Positions 52,059-60,632 of a DNA stretch of 64,000 nucleotides are shown in pieces. The notes beneath the pieces were generated by a model, which saw nothing but the letters and a program-made list of their open reading frames with translations, was not told the origin of the DNA and did not search any database. The first letter of the stretch is position 1. The number at the start of each line of letters is the position of its first letter. Source of the stretch: Pseudomonas fluorescens. Its GTDB lineage: Bacteria; Pseudomonadota; Gammaproteobacteria; Pseudomonadales; Pseudomonadaceae. The DNA lies in the NCBI RefSeq assembly GCF_002022275.1, contig NZ_MSDF01000025.1, positions 134,775 to 198,774 of the forward strand. Reading direction: 5' to 3'. The position numbers and the translations under genes were made by a program.

Positions 52059-54569
52059 TCAGCCTTCGCGTAATACGGTCAACGGGCTGGCATTCAGCGC
52101 GCGGCGCGTGCCGAACACCCCCGCACCGCCGATCAGCACCGCGCCAATCACCGGTAGCACCAATAACCACGGGTGAGGGTGCCAGGCCAAGTCAAACGCG
52201 TAGCGGTACAGCACCCATGTCACCAGTTCGGTGCCCAGTGCTGCCAGCAAGCCGCTGACGGCACCCAGCAAGCCGAACTCGATACGCCGTGCCTTGACCA
52301 GCAGTTTGCGTTCGGCGCCCAGTGCGCGCAGCAATGCGCCCTGACGAATCCGCTCATCCAGTGTGGCCTGCAAGCCGGAAAACAGCACCGCCATCCCCGC
52401 CGCCAACACAAACAGCAGCACGTACTCCACCGCCAGCGTCACTTGGGCGAGGATGCTGCGTAGCTGCTCCAGCAAAGCCTCGACCTGCAGGATGGTGACC
52501 GCCGGGAAGGCTCGGGACAGGTCAACGATCTGCTGATCATGACCCGGCGCCAGATAAAAGCTGGTCAGGTAGGTCGCGGGCAAGTCCTTCAAGGTCCCCG
52601 GCTGGAAGATCATGAAGAAGTTGGGCTGGAAGTTATCCCAGTTGATGGTCCGGAGGCTGGTAACCCGGGCCTCACGGTTTTCCCCGCCAACGGTGAACAC
52701 CAGGTGGTCATTGAGTTTGAGCTTCAGACTTTCTGCAACCTTGGCCTCAACTGACACGCCAGGCACCTCATCCGTCGGCTGCTGTGACCACCAGGAACCT
52801 GCAGTCAGCACGTTGCCCGGGGGTAGATCGGCCGCCCAGGTCAAACTCAAATCACGCTGCACGGCGCGGTCACCACCTGAGTCTTTGCTGACGATCTCCT
52901 GCACGGGGGTACCGTTGATGCTGATCAACCGCCCCGGCACGACCGGGTACAGCGGCGCCGCTTGCGCTTGCAACTCCAGGAGCCGCGCGCCAAATGCATC
53001 TTTGTCGGCGGGCAGAATGTTCAGCGCGAAATAGTTGGGTGCGTCTTTGGGCAACTGGTTTTGCCAGGTGTCGAGCAGCTCACCCCGGAGCAGGGCGATC
53101 AGGCCCATCGACAACAGGATCAGACCAAACGCGAGGGACTGGCCAGCGGCCGCCAATGGATGGCGCAGCAATTGGCCCAAGCCCAGACGCCAGGGCAGGG
53201 TGGCACGTGCCAACAAGCGGCGCAGGCTTTGCAGCAACAACAGCAGCAGACCGCCGAGGATCAGCGCGGCCACCACGCCACCGCCCAGCAACGCGAAGGT
53301 CAGTACCAGATCGAGGCTCAGGCGCCACATGATCAGGCCCAGGGCAAACAGCGCGGCACCGTAGACCATCCATGTGCTGGAGGGGATGGGCAGCAAGTCG
53401 CGGCGCAATACCCGCAATGGCGGCACGCGGCCCAGCGCTGCCAGTGGGGGCAGGGCGAAGCCGGCGAGTGCGACCAGACCGGTGCCGATGCCTGCAATCG
53501 CCGGCAACAGCCCACCTGGCGGCACGTCGGCCGGGAGCAAGTCGTGGAGGAAATAGAACAGCCCGAACTGCGCCAGCCAGCCGAGTACCGCGCCGGCCAG
53601 GCTTGCCAGCAGGCCGAGTACGGTCAATTGCAGGCTGAACAGCAGCATCGTTTCTCGCCGTGACAGGCCGAGGCAGCGCAGCAGCGCACTGGCGTCGAAG
53701 CGCCGGCTGGCAAAACGGTTGGCCGAAAGCGCCACCGCCACACCCGCCAGCAGCACCGCGACCAGGCTTGCCATGTTCAGGTAACGCTCGGCTTTGCCCA
53801 GTGCGCCCCCGATCTGTTGGTTGCCGTCCCGCGAGTCCTGCAGGCGCTGGTTGGCGGCGAGGCCAGGCTTCACCAGGTCACGATAGGTTTGCAGCACCGT
53901 GGTGCCCTGAGGGGCGCGCCACAGTTCGCGATAGCTCACGCGGCTGCCGGGCTGGACCACACCGGTGGCGTCCAGGTCCGCCAGGTTGATCATCACCCGC
54001 GGCGTCAGGCTGTAGAAGTTGCCGGCGCGGTCGGGCTCATAGGTCAGGATGCGCGCCAGGCGCAGCGTCTTCATGCCGACATCGATGCTGTCGCCCACTT
54101 TCAGGTCAAGCGCCGTCAGCAACCGTGCCTCCACCCAGGCTTCGCCGGGTTTCGGGCCTCCCCCTGGGGTTTCTGCACCGAAGGGCTCGGCAGCGCTTTT
54201 CAGTTCGCCACGCAGCGGATACCGCTCATTGACCGCTTTGATGCTGGAAAGCTGAATGCCGTTGTCCGTGGCGATTACGCTGGAAAATTCGACGATGCGC
54301 GCGTGGTCCAGGCCCAGCTCGGTCCCGGATTTGATTTGCTCGGGGCGCGCTGGCGAGCTGCCTTCGAGCACCAGGTCGGCGCCGAGGAATTCGGTGGCAC
54401 GCAACATCATGGCGCCGTTGAGTCGCGCCCCGAAGTAGCCGATAGCGGTGCTGGCAGCCACAGCTACCAGCAGGGCGAAGAACAACACACGCAATTCACC
54501 GGCGCGGGCATCGCGCAGCAATTGGCGCATGGCAAGGCTGAACAAACGCAGTAGCGGCAAGCGTGCCAT
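52059..54569 (-). CDS. ybbP: FtsX-family ABC permease (YbbP)
   Basis: An 836-residue inner-membrane protein with N-terminal helix, large periplasmic domain and repeated FtsX blocks of three or four helices (around residues 255-360, 390-480, 715-825). Phrases such as DASALLRCLGLSRRETMLLF and RQGALLRALGAERKLLVKAR are the cytoplasmic coupling parts. With YbbA it forms a MacB-type ABC unit, probably for lipid or envelope handling. ATG 54569 overlaps the ybbA stop (TGATG). Confidence 0.9.
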   Translation of the reverse strand: MARLPLLRLFSLAMRQLLRDARAGELRVLFFALLVAVAASTAIGYFGARLNGAMMLRATEFLGADLVLEGSSPARPEQIKSGTELGLDHARIVEFSSVIATDNGIQLSSIKAVNERYPLRGELKSAAEPFGAETPGGGPKPGEAWVEARLLTALDLKVGDSIDVGMKTLRLARILTYEPDRAGNFYSLTPRVMINLADLDATGVVQPGSRVSYRELWRAPQGTTVLQTYRDLVKPGLAANQRLQDSRDGNQQIGGALGKAERYLNMASLVAVLLAGVAVALSANRFASRRFDASALLRCLGLSRRETMLLFSLQLTVLGLLASLAGAVLGWLAQFGLFYFLHDLLPADVPPGGLLPAIAGIGTGLVALAGFALPPLAALGRVPPLRVLRRDLLPIPSSTWMVYGAALFALGLIMWRLSLDLVLTFALLGGGVVAALILGGLLLLLLQSLRRLLARATLPWRLGLGQLLRHPLAAAGQSLAFGLILLSMGLIALLRGELLDTWQNQLPKDAPNYFALNILPADKDAFGARLLELQAQAAPLYPVVPGRLISINGTPVQEIVSKDSGGDRAVQRDLSLTWAADLPPGNVLTAGSWWSQQPTDEVPGVSVEAKVAESLKLKLNDHLVFTVGGENREARVTSLRTINWDNFQPNFFMIFQPGTLKDLPATYLTSFYLAPGHDQQIVDLSRAFPAVTILQVEALLEQLRSILAQVTLAVEYVLLFVLAAGMAVLFSGLQATLDERIRQGALLRALGAERKLLVKARRIEFGLLGAVSGLLAALGTELVTWVLYRYAFDLAWHPHPWLLVLPVIGAVLIGGAGVFGTRRALNASPLTVLREG

Positions 54570-55252
54570 CAAGGCTCCAGGGGCGCGACCATCAGGCCGG
54601 CTTCAAGGCGGATCAGGCGTCGGCAACGATGGGCCAGGCGCTCGTCGTGGGTGACCAGCACCAGGGTCGTGCCGCTTTCTTTATTGAGCTCAAACAACAG
54701 GTCGCTGATGCGCTCGCCGGTGTGGCTGTCGAGGTTGCCGGTGGGTTCATCGGCAAACAGCACGTCGGGTTCGGCGGCAAATGCGCGGGCAATGGCCACG
54801 CGTTGCTGCTCGCCACCGGAAAGCTGGCGGGGCGAGTGGGTCAGGCGTTGACCCAGGCCGACGCGCTCCAGCAGGTGTCTGGCCCGCTCGCGAGCGTCTT
54901 TGCGGCCGTCCAGTTCCAGCGGCAGCATTACGTTTTCGAGGGCGTTGAGGCTGTCGAGCAATTGAAAGGACTGAAACACGAAGCCCACGTGTTCGGCACG
55001 AATGCGCGCGCGCTGGTCTTCGTCCAGGGCACTGAGTGCTTGCCCTGCGAGAGTGACTTCGCCGCTGCTGGGAAGGTCGAGACCGGCCAGCAGGCCGAGG
55101 AGGGTGGATTTGCCGGAACCGGAGCTGCCGACGATAGCCAGGCTATCGCCCTTGTTCAGTTCCAGGCTCAGTTCGTGCAGGATAGTCAGTTCACCTTCCG
55201 CGCTGGGAACCACTTTGCTAAGGTTTCGCGCGGTGAGAATGCTTGCGCCCAT
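54569..55252 (-). CDS. ybbA: ABC transporter ATP-binding protein (YbbA)
   Basis: A 227-residue ATPase of the LolD/MacB class. Walker A VGSSGSGKSTLLG near residue 42, signature RQLSGGEQQRVAIARA near residue 147, Walker B DVLFADEPTGNLD near residue 167, H-loop VLVTHDERLA. MGASILTARNL (55252) was chosen from the family N-terminus. Its start codon lies only ten bases from that of tesA on the other strand. Confidence 0.93.
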   Translation of the reverse strand: MGASILTARNLSKVVPSAEGELTILHELSLELNKGDSLAIVGSSGSGKSTLLGLLAGLDLPSSGEVTLAGQALSALDEDQRARIRAEHVGFVFQSFQLLDSLNALENVMLPLELDGRKDARERARHLLERVGLGQRLTHSPRQLSGGEQQRVAIARAFAAEPDVLFADEPTGNLDSHTGERISDLLFELNKESGTTLVLVTHDERLAHRCRRLIRLEAGLMVAPLEP

Positions 55253-55262
55253 GGAGAATCCA

Positions 55263-55868
55263 ATGCGAATGTGGTTTTTGAGTGCTGGCCTGGCCTTGAT
55301 GTGCATGGCCCAGAACGCAGCGGCGGGTACAGTCCTGATCGTTGGGGATAGTATCAGTGCCGGTTTCGGCCTGGATACCAGCAAAGGGTGGGTCGCCTTG
55401 CTCGAACAACGGCTCAAAAAGGAAGGTTTCGACGATAAAGTCGTCAATGCGTCCATCAGTGGCGACACCAGTGCGGGAGGCCTGGCGCGGCTGCCGGCGG
55501 CGCTTGCAGAGCATAAGCCGGATGTGGTGATCCTTGAGTTGGGCGGCAACGATGGCCTGCGTGGTCAGCCACCTGCGCAATTGCAACAAAATCTTGCTTC
55601 GATGATTGACCAGTCCAAAGCGGGCGGCGCCAAGGTGTTGCTGCTGGGCATGCAACTGCCGCCCAATTATGGCCCGCGCTATACCACGGCCTTTGCCAAG
55701 GTTTATGGCGAGTTGGCGGAGGAGAAAAACATCCCGCTGGTGCCGTTCTTCCTCGAAGGTATCGGTGGTCATCCGGAGCTGATGCAGGCCGACCAACTTC
55801 ACCCGGCGGTCGGCGCCCAGGGCCGTTTGCTGGAAAATGTCTGGCCGACGTTAAAACCGCTGCTATGA
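55263..55868 (+). CDS. tesA: Periplasmic acyl-CoA thioesterase I / arylesterase (TesA)
   Basis: A 201-residue SGNH hydrolase with signal peptide (about 1-21, ending QNAAAG). Catalytic blocks: GDSISAGFGLD (Ser), NASISGDTSAGGL, ELGGNDGLRG and QLHPAVGAQ (Asp/His region, motif DQLHP). ATG 55263 has GGAG six bases upstream; ATG 55251 would put extra residues before the signal. The length equals P. aeruginosa TesA. Confidence 0.93.
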   Translation: MRMWFLSAGLALMCMAQNAAAGTVLIVGDSISAGFGLDTSKGWVALLEQRLKKEGFDDKVVNASISGDTSAGGLARLPAALAEHKPDVVILELGGNDGLRGQPPAQLQQNLASMIDQSKAGGAKVLLLGMQLPPNYGPRYTTAFAKVYGELAEEKNIPLVPFFLEGIGGHPELMQADQLHPAVGAQGRLLENVWPTLKPLL

Positions 55869-55926
55869 CGCTTCTCTCGAGACGGCCTTTCGGCTAAGGT
55901 GGCGCCCCCCCGATTTGGAGCCCCCG

Positions 55927-56220
55927 ATGTCGCGTCCTGCCTGGTCCCTGTTTAACTACCAACTGATCGAGCCGGACGAGCAGTTGGATTTGTTCGCCTG
56001 CCAGGAAGTCAGGGTGCATCTGGTGCCGCGTCAACTGGAATTGGGCGGTTCGATCGATCGCACACTCTGTGGCACTTTGTTGCCGGCACAGCCACGCTGG
56101 TCGTCGGTGGATCGCTCGATCTTCCAGGACCAGCGTCTGTGCCCGTTGTGTCGGGCGATTCTCGAATCGCAAAAGCGCGGCACACCGCCGATCTGGCCGG
56201 AGCTGCGCTTCGAGCTGTAA
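55927..56220 (+). CDS. Hypothetical protein with a CPLC motif
   Basis: A 97-residue soluble protein starting MSRPAWSLFNYQL. It contains LCGTLLP and DQRLCPLCRAILESQK, so cysteines may bind zinc or form a disulfide. Family unknown; conserved in place between tesA and the L,D-transpeptidase in Pseudomonas as far as I recall. GGAG lies six bases before ATG. Confidence 0.72.
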   Translation: MSRPAWSLFNYQLIEPDEQLDLFACQEVRVHLVPRQLELGGSIDRTLCGTLLPAQPRWSSVDRSIFQDQRLCPLCRAILESQKRGTPPIWPELRFEL

Positions 56221-56303
56221 ACGCGGGGCGCTTGATGCTTGAGGCGCGCTTCACGTATACAATCAGTTTTTTCCTACCCGTCGTTCTGCGAAGGATTTTC
56301 CGG

Positions 56304-57275
56304 ATGTTGTCGCGCCTTTCCGTCGTCACCTGCTGCCTGTCTCTCGCTGCTCTTTGTGCGGCCGGTTCGGCAGCAGCCTTGCAGTTGCCCTTGCCGCCGC
56401 CAGGTGAGGACATTGTCGGTCAGGTCCAGGTGATCAAGGCCAAGTACGAAGATACCTTTGCTGACCTGGGCACCACCTACGACCTGGGTTATTCGGAAAT
56501 GGTCGCGGCCAACCCAGGCGTCGACGCCTGGTTGCCGGGCGCCGGCACCGACATTGTGCTGCCCACGCGCTTCATCCTGCCGCCCGGCCCACGCGAAGGC
56601 ATCGTGATCAACCTGGCGGAGTACCGGCTCTACTACTATCCGAAAGGTCAGAACGTCGTCTACACCTTCCCGCTGGGCATTGGTCGTGAAGGCTGGGGTT
56701 CGCCGGTTGCACATACCACCATTACCGGCAAGATTCCCAACCCGACCTGGACGCCACCGGCTTCTATCAAGGCTGAACACGCTGCCAATGGCGACCCGCT
56801 GCCCAACGTGGTGCCGGCCGGGCCGGATAATCCGCTGGGGCCGTTCAAGTTCACCTTGGGCACGCCGGGCTACCTGATCCACGGCTCCAACATGAAATTT
56901 GGTATCGGCACGCGTACAAGCCACGGCTGCTTCCGCATGTTCAACAACAATGTGCTGGAAATGGCCGACATGGTGCCGGTGGGGACGTCGGTGCGCATCA
57001 TCAGTGATGCCTACAAATTCGGCACCAGCGGTGGCAAGGTCTACCTTGAAGCGCATACGCCGCTCAATGACGACGGCACGCCGTCCGTGGTCGACAAACA
57101 CACCGCAGTGATCAACGCCTTGCTCAAGCGTGAAGACCTGGCGAATAACCTGCGGGTGAATTGGGACCAGGTGCGTGACGTAGTGGCGGCTGAAGATGGT
57201 CTGCCTACCGAAATTGGCGTACCGGGCGGCAATGCACCCGTGGCGTCGAGCACACCGGTCGATCTGCAGCAGTAA
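56304..57275 (+). CDS. L,D-transpeptidase (YkuD domain)
   Basis: A 323-residue periplasmic enzyme: signal peptide (about 1-27), a LysM-like segment (YSEMVAANPGVDAWLPGAG near residue 73) and a YkuD catalytic domain with YLIHGSNMKFGIGTRTSHGC, in which the final Cys is the nucleophile and the next residues are FRM. Such enzymes cross-link peptidoglycan or attach Lpp-like lipoproteins to it. oprI, a likely substrate, is the convergent neighbour. AAGGA precedes the ATG. Confidence 0.92.
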   Translation: MLSRLSVVTCCLSLAALCAAGSAAALQLPLPPPGEDIVGQVQVIKAKYEDTFADLGTTYDLGYSEMVAANPGVDAWLPGAGTDIVLPTRFILPPGPREGIVINLAEYRLYYYPKGQNVVYTFPLGIGREGWGSPVAHTTITGKIPNPTWTPPASIKAEHAANGDPLPNVVPAGPDNPLGPFKFTLGTPGYLIHGSNMKFGIGTRTSHGCFRMFNNNVLEMADMVPVGTSVRIISDAYKFGTSGGKVYLEAHTPLNDDGTPSVVDKHTAVINALLKREDLANNLRVNWDQVRDVVAAEDGLPTEIGVPGGNAPVASSTPVDLQQ

Positions 57276-57289
57276 GCCTGCATGATCAG

Positions 57290-57312
57290 AAGCCCGCTCC
57301 GGCGGGCTTTTT
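57290..57312 (+). terminator. Rho-independent terminator of the L,D-transpeptidase gene
   Basis: AAGCCCGC / GCGGGCTT stem with TCCG loop and T-run, 14 bases after the stop. Confidence 0.88.
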
Positions 57313-57353
57313 ATTGCCCCGGATTCAGGGCCGAATCGCGGGCAATAAAAAAG
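57307..57353. repeat. Large inverted repeat between two terminators
   Basis: CTTTTTATTGCCC (57307-57319) pairs with GGGCAATAAAAAAG (57340-57353); inside, GATTC (57322-57326) pairs with GAATC (57333-57337). Its outer arms overlap the T-run of the plus-strand terminator and the A-run of the oprI terminator. Confidence 0.75.
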
Positions 57354-57377
57354 CCGACCCAAGAATGGATCGGCTTG
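57349..57377 (-). terminator. Rho-independent terminator of oprI
   Basis: On the minus strand AAGCCGA(T)CC pairs with GGTCGGCTT around a 7-base loop, followed by six T; it begins 20 bases after the oprI stop. Confidence 0.85.
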
Positions 57378-57397
57378 ATAACAACCCCGAGGGATTA

Positions 57398-57649
57398 TTA
57401 CTTGCGGCTTGCTTTTTCAAGCATGCGCAGAGCGCGCTCGTTAGCTTCGTCAGCAGTCTGTTGTGCTTTTTGAGCAGCAGCCAGCGCTTCATCAGCTTTA
57501 CGGTAGGCTTCGTCTGCACGAGCCTGGGAGCGAGCTGCTGCGTCTTCAGTTGCAGTCAGACGAGCTTCGGTTTCTTTGGAGACGCTGCTGCAACCGGTAG
57601 CCAGAACTGCGGCCAGAGCCAGAGCAGAGAATTTCAGAACGTTGTTCAT
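57398..57649 (-). CDS. oprI: Major outer-membrane lipoprotein I
   Basis: An 83-residue Lpp-like lipoprotein. Signal peptide with lipobox LATGC near residue 20-24; mature part is one long heptad helix (TEDAAARSQARADEAYRKAD, ALAAAQKAQQTADEA) ending ASRK, whose terminal Lys is the expected site of attachment to peptidoglycan. MNNVLKFSALAL (57649) was chosen over an in-frame ATG five codons upstream because it gives the known 83-residue form and has AAGGGGAAC upstream. Confidence 0.96.
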   Translation of the reverse strand: MNNVLKFSALALAAVLATGCSSVSKETEARLTATEDAAARSQARADEAYRKADEALAAAQKAQQTADEANERALRMLEKASRK

Positions 57650-58261
57650 CGTGTTCCCCTTCAAGGACTTTCTATTAAATGGCTACTTTCTCAGAGTGAG
57701 CTGATAGCCGGCGTACATACTACTCATTACTTGTAGTAAGTAAACTGACGTAGCGCAAGAAGCAAAAAAAATTCTTGCACGGAATCTATTTTGGCTAATC
57801 TTTTGGAGGTTTGTATAAAAACTGTTCAAATATTTTCTTTTTTGCGGGAACTGGATCCAAGCTGAAAGGTCCGGCCCGCATGTGTTAGGCCAGGTGATCG
57901 AGTGAAATCTTATATATCGTCGATGACACTTTCGTAACGCTCGCCTTTACCACGCCTGGCATCTTTTGCGCATGTAGAGGTGACTTTAACAGCGGCAGTT
58001 CGTCTCAAGCTTCAACTGCCGGCAATGTTCAGGCTATCGATCGCAGGTAGATCGAAGCCCTTTCTGTAACCGCCAGCGGCAGGGGATGACGAGTGCGCCT
58101 TGAGCTATTGCAGCATTGGTGCTTACTATTCCCTACGTGCTGGTTGTGAGCGCTATAGGTTTTCTCGTTGTCGAAACCGGCACGGGGTGGCGTAGATGTT
58201 CCTTCGCCGGAAAAACATCGGTAAGGTAGGGGTCGAATTTCAAGACCCGCGAGGAGTAGTG
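57650..58261. other. Gene-free region between oprI and the GNAT gene
   Basis: About 600 bases with no convincing gene. The oprI-proximal part (57700-57860) is very AT-rich and should hold the oprI promoter; a possible -35 TTGCGC on the minus strand lies near 57750 but no clean -10 is seen. An 8-bp inverted repeat CGGCAGTT / AACTGCCG lies at 57993-58021 without a T-run. No tRNA or recognised small RNA was found. Confidence 0.55.
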
Positions 58262-58543
58262 ATGAGCGAGGCGTTGTCCATCCACCATGACCAGGCAGGT
58301 CATCAGTTCGAGACCAATGTGGACGGTCATCGTGCCTACCTGACCTACATGGACCTCGGGAAGCAGACCCTGGATATCTATCGGACCTTCGTGCCCAACG
58401 CACTGCGGGGCCGTGGCATTGCTGCCGCGTTGACCGAAGAAGCCTTGAAGTTCGCCGAAGAGTCCGGCTATACCGTGATCCCGTCGTGCTCCTACGTAGA
58501 GCGCTACATGGAGCGTCACCAGCGGCATGCCGCGAAGCTGTAA
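58262..58543 (+). CDS. Small GNAT N-acetyltransferase (YjdJ-like)
   Basis: A 93-residue single-domain acetyltransferase. The acetyl-CoA loop is NALRGRGIAAALTEEALKFA near residue 55, and the fold ends with TVIPSCSYVERYMERH. This short type (Acetyltransf_CG-like) lacks the first GNAT helices. Substrate unknown. MSEALSIHHD (58262) was chosen because GAGGAG precedes it. A terminator follows. Confidence 0.85.
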   Translation: MSEALSIHHDQAGHQFETNVDGHRAYLTYMDLGKQTLDIYRTFVPNALRGRGIAAALTEEALKFAEESGYTVIPSCSYVERYMERHQRHAAKL

Positions 58544-58561
58544 ACCTTCTGCAGCACAATG

Positions 58562-58590
58562 AAAAACGCCGGGCTAAGCCCGGCGTTTTT
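58562..58590. terminator. Bidirectional terminator between the GNAT and DAHP synthase genes
   Basis: AAAAACGCCGGGC / GCCCGGCGTTTTT, thirteen pairs with a short loop, between convergent genes. Confidence 0.9.
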
Positions 58591-58604
58591 GTGTGCGTAC
58601 GATT

Positions 58605-59681
58605 TCAGGTGCGTTTGCGTTTCGGCAATACGTCCTTGAGCTTGGCGTGCATGCTGCGCAAGGTGGTCTCGGTGGCAGACCAGTCGATGCAGGCATCGGT
58701 GATCGACACGCCGTATTGCAGGTCGGCCAGATCCTTTGGAATCGCCTGGCAGCCCCAGTTCAGGTGGCTCTCGACCATCAGACCGATGATCGACTGGTTG
58801 CCTTCGAGGATCTGGTTGGCGACGTTTTCCATCACCAGCGGCTGCAGGGCCGGGTCCTTGTTGGAGTTGGCGTGGCTGCAGTCGACCATGATGTTCGGTT
58901 TGATTTTGGCCTTGTTCAGCGCCTGTTCGCACAGTGCGACGCTGACCGAATCATAGTTGGGCTTGCCATTGCCGCCGCGCAATACCACGTGGCCGTAGGC
59001 GTTGCCCTTGGTGGTGACGATGGACACGCCACCTTCCTGGTTGATACCCAGGAAGCGGTGCGGGCTCGAGACCGATTGCAGTGCGTTGATTGCAACCGTC
59101 AGGCCGCCATCGGTGCCGTTCTTGAAACCCACGGCCGAAGACAGGCCGGACGCCATTTCACGGTGGGTCTGGGATTCGGTGGTGCGCGCGCCAATCGCCG
59201 ACCAGCTGATCAAATCCTGCAAGTACTGCGGGGAGATCGGGTCAAGGGCTTCGGTGGCCGTCGGCAGGCCCATTTCGGCCAGGTCGAGCAGCAACTGACG
59301 ACCGATGTGCAAGCCGTCCTGGATCTTGAACGAGTCATCCAGGTACGGGTCGTTGATCAAGCCTTTCCAGCCGACGGTGGTACGCGGCTTCTCGAAATAG
59401 ACGCGCATCACCAGGTACAAGGTGTCGGACACTTCTGCCGCCAGCACCTTGAGGCGTTCGGCGTATTCGTGGGCAGCCTTGAGGTCGTGGATCGAGCAAG
59501 GGCCGATCACTACGAAGAGGCGGTGGTCGGTGCCGTCGAGAATGTCACGGATGACTTCGCGACCCTTGGTGACGGTCTGCAGGGCAGCGTCGCTCAGGGG
59601 GATTTCGCGTTTGAGCTGATCGGGCGTGATCAGGGTCTCGTTGGATTCGACGTTTAGGTCGTTGATCGGTAAATCAGCCAT
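58605..59681 (-). CDS. 3-deoxy-7-phosphoheptulonate (DAHP) synthase, class I
   Basis: A 358-residue AroF/G/H-type enzyme that condenses phosphoenolpyruvate and erythrose 4-phosphate in the first shikimate step. Motifs: VVIGPCSIHD near residue 59, VMRVYFEKPRTTVGWKGLIN near residue 91, ESQTHREMASGLS near residue 180, MVDCSHANSNKD near residue 265. The upstream start region MADLPINDLNVESNETL is typical of Pseudomonas. Which amino acid inhibits it cannot be told, so no symbol is given. Confidence 0.94.
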   Translation of the reverse strand: MADLPINDLNVESNETLITPDQLKREIPLSDAALQTVTKGREVIRDILDGTDHRLFVVIGPCSIHDLKAAHEYAERLKVLAAEVSDTLYLVMRVYFEKPRTTVGWKGLINDPYLDDSFKIQDGLHIGRQLLLDLAEMGLPTATEALDPISPQYLQDLISWSAIGARTTESQTHREMASGLSSAVGFKNGTDGGLTVAINALQSVSSPHRFLGINQEGGVSIVTTKGNAYGHVVLRGGNGKPNYDSVSVALCEQALNKAKIKPNIMVDCSHANSNKDPALQPLVMENVANQILEGNQSIIGLMVESHLNWGCQAIPKDLADLQYGVSITDACIDWSATETTLRSMHAKLKDVLPKRKRT

Positions 59682-59812
59682 CGTGTTACTCGTCAGGGTC
59701 ACGGGTGCCGGCCGCCAGCCATCCCCGTGCGGCGGAGCACAGCATGATTTGAATGCAGGGGGGAGGAACCTTAGCGCGTAATACGGGCCCGCGACAATGG
59801 GCAAAGCCGGGT

Positions 59813-60247
59813 TTAATCCAGCACTGGCTGCACAAACGTCTCGTGGGCAAACTCGCCGGCATGGCGCGAGACCCATTCGCGGGCCAGCGTTTCGAGTTGC
59901 GCAGGCGTAGGCTCCGTGTGTTCGTGCAAGCGGCAGTAGCGTTCGATCTGGCACACTTGCTCGCCCATTCGCGCGCCAAACAAGGCGTGTTCATCGGTAA
60001 ACGAGATGCCGATGCGGTAGCCGGTTTCCACCTTGCGGCACCAGGCTACATAGCCCGGATAGCGGGCGCTGGCGCCCAGGGAGGGGATGCGCAAGTCCAC
60101 CGCAGTGCCCTGGCGCCAGGCGCGCGGGCAATTGCAGGCGACGCCGCCCAGGCCGATAGTGTGCAGGCGTTGGCGGGGAATGGCAGGAGCGGGACGTTGG
60201 ATTAACTCGACAGCGACATCATCAGGGTGAGGTAAAAAACGACCCAT
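59813..60247 (-). CDS. PilZ-domain protein
   Basis: A 144-residue protein with PilZ features: an arginine-bearing N-terminal stretch (APAIPRQRLHTIGLGG), the strand LRIPSLGASARYPGYVAW and YRIGISFTDEHALFGARMGE. The RxxxR and D/NxSxxG motifs are not canonical, so c-di-GMP binding is uncertain. The ATG (60247-60245) overlaps by two bases the opposite-strand ATG of the thioredoxin-like gene at 60246. Confidence 0.75.
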   Translation of the reverse strand: MGRFLPHPDDVAVELIQRPAPAIPRQRLHTIGLGGVACNCPRAWRQGTAVDLRIPSLGASARYPGYVAWCRKVETGYRIGISFTDEHALFGARMGEQVCQIERYCRLHEHTEPTPAQLETLAREWVSRHAGEFAHETFVQPVLD

Positions 60248-60632
60248 GTACACGGACTCCGAGCACCGTCCAGTTGACGGCGGTGGCAGCAGTATAGTGA
60301 AGGAACTGGAATTGACCGACCTGGATATTGACCAGCAATTGCTGGGATTGCCAGGTATTTCGCTCGTGGTGTTTACAGGCGCAGGCTGTTCCAGTTGCCG
60401 TTGGGCACGCCAGCAACTGCCGGGTTGGCCGTTGCCGGTGGACCGCGTGTGCTGGGTGGATGCCGGGCACAACGGCGGCGCGGTCGAGCGCTACGAGATC
60501 TTTCATTTGCCCGCATTGTTCGTGGTGTGCGAGGGTCAATTCCTCGGGCAATTACAGACACGTCTTACGCTGGCCGACCTGACTGACGCCGTGAATCAAG
60601 CACTGACCCGCACACCAGAGGATTTGCCATGA
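60246..60632 (+). CDS. Thioredoxin-like protein
   Basis: A 128-residue protein with a thioredoxin fold: LVVFTGAGCSSCRWARQQLP near residues 42-61 with a CSSC active site, WVDAGHNGGAVERYEIFHLP with the cis-proline, and VVCEGQFLGQLQTRL. The role is unknown, possibly disulfide reduction in the cytoplasm. The start could also be GTG 60297 (MKELELTDL). The stop overlaps panE by four bases (ATGA). Confidence 0.8.
   Translation: MYTDSEHRPVDGGGSSIVKELELTDLDIDQQLLGLPGISLVVFTGAGCSSCRWARQQLPGWPLPVDRVCWVDAGHNGGAVERYEIFHLPALFVVCEGQFLGQLQTRLTLADLTDAVNQALTRTPEDLP

Noticed and set aside
55905..55911. Run of seven C before the CPLC-motif gene as a promoter-spacing switch
   Set aside because: Lies directly upstream of the ribosome-binding site rather than between promoter elements, and seven bases is modest in GC-rich DNA.
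57650..58261. tRNA or Rsm-type small RNA in the large gap upstream of oprI
   Set aside because: No TpsiC arm, CCA end or repeated exposed GGA motifs could be found; only one 8-bp inverted repeat without a T-run.
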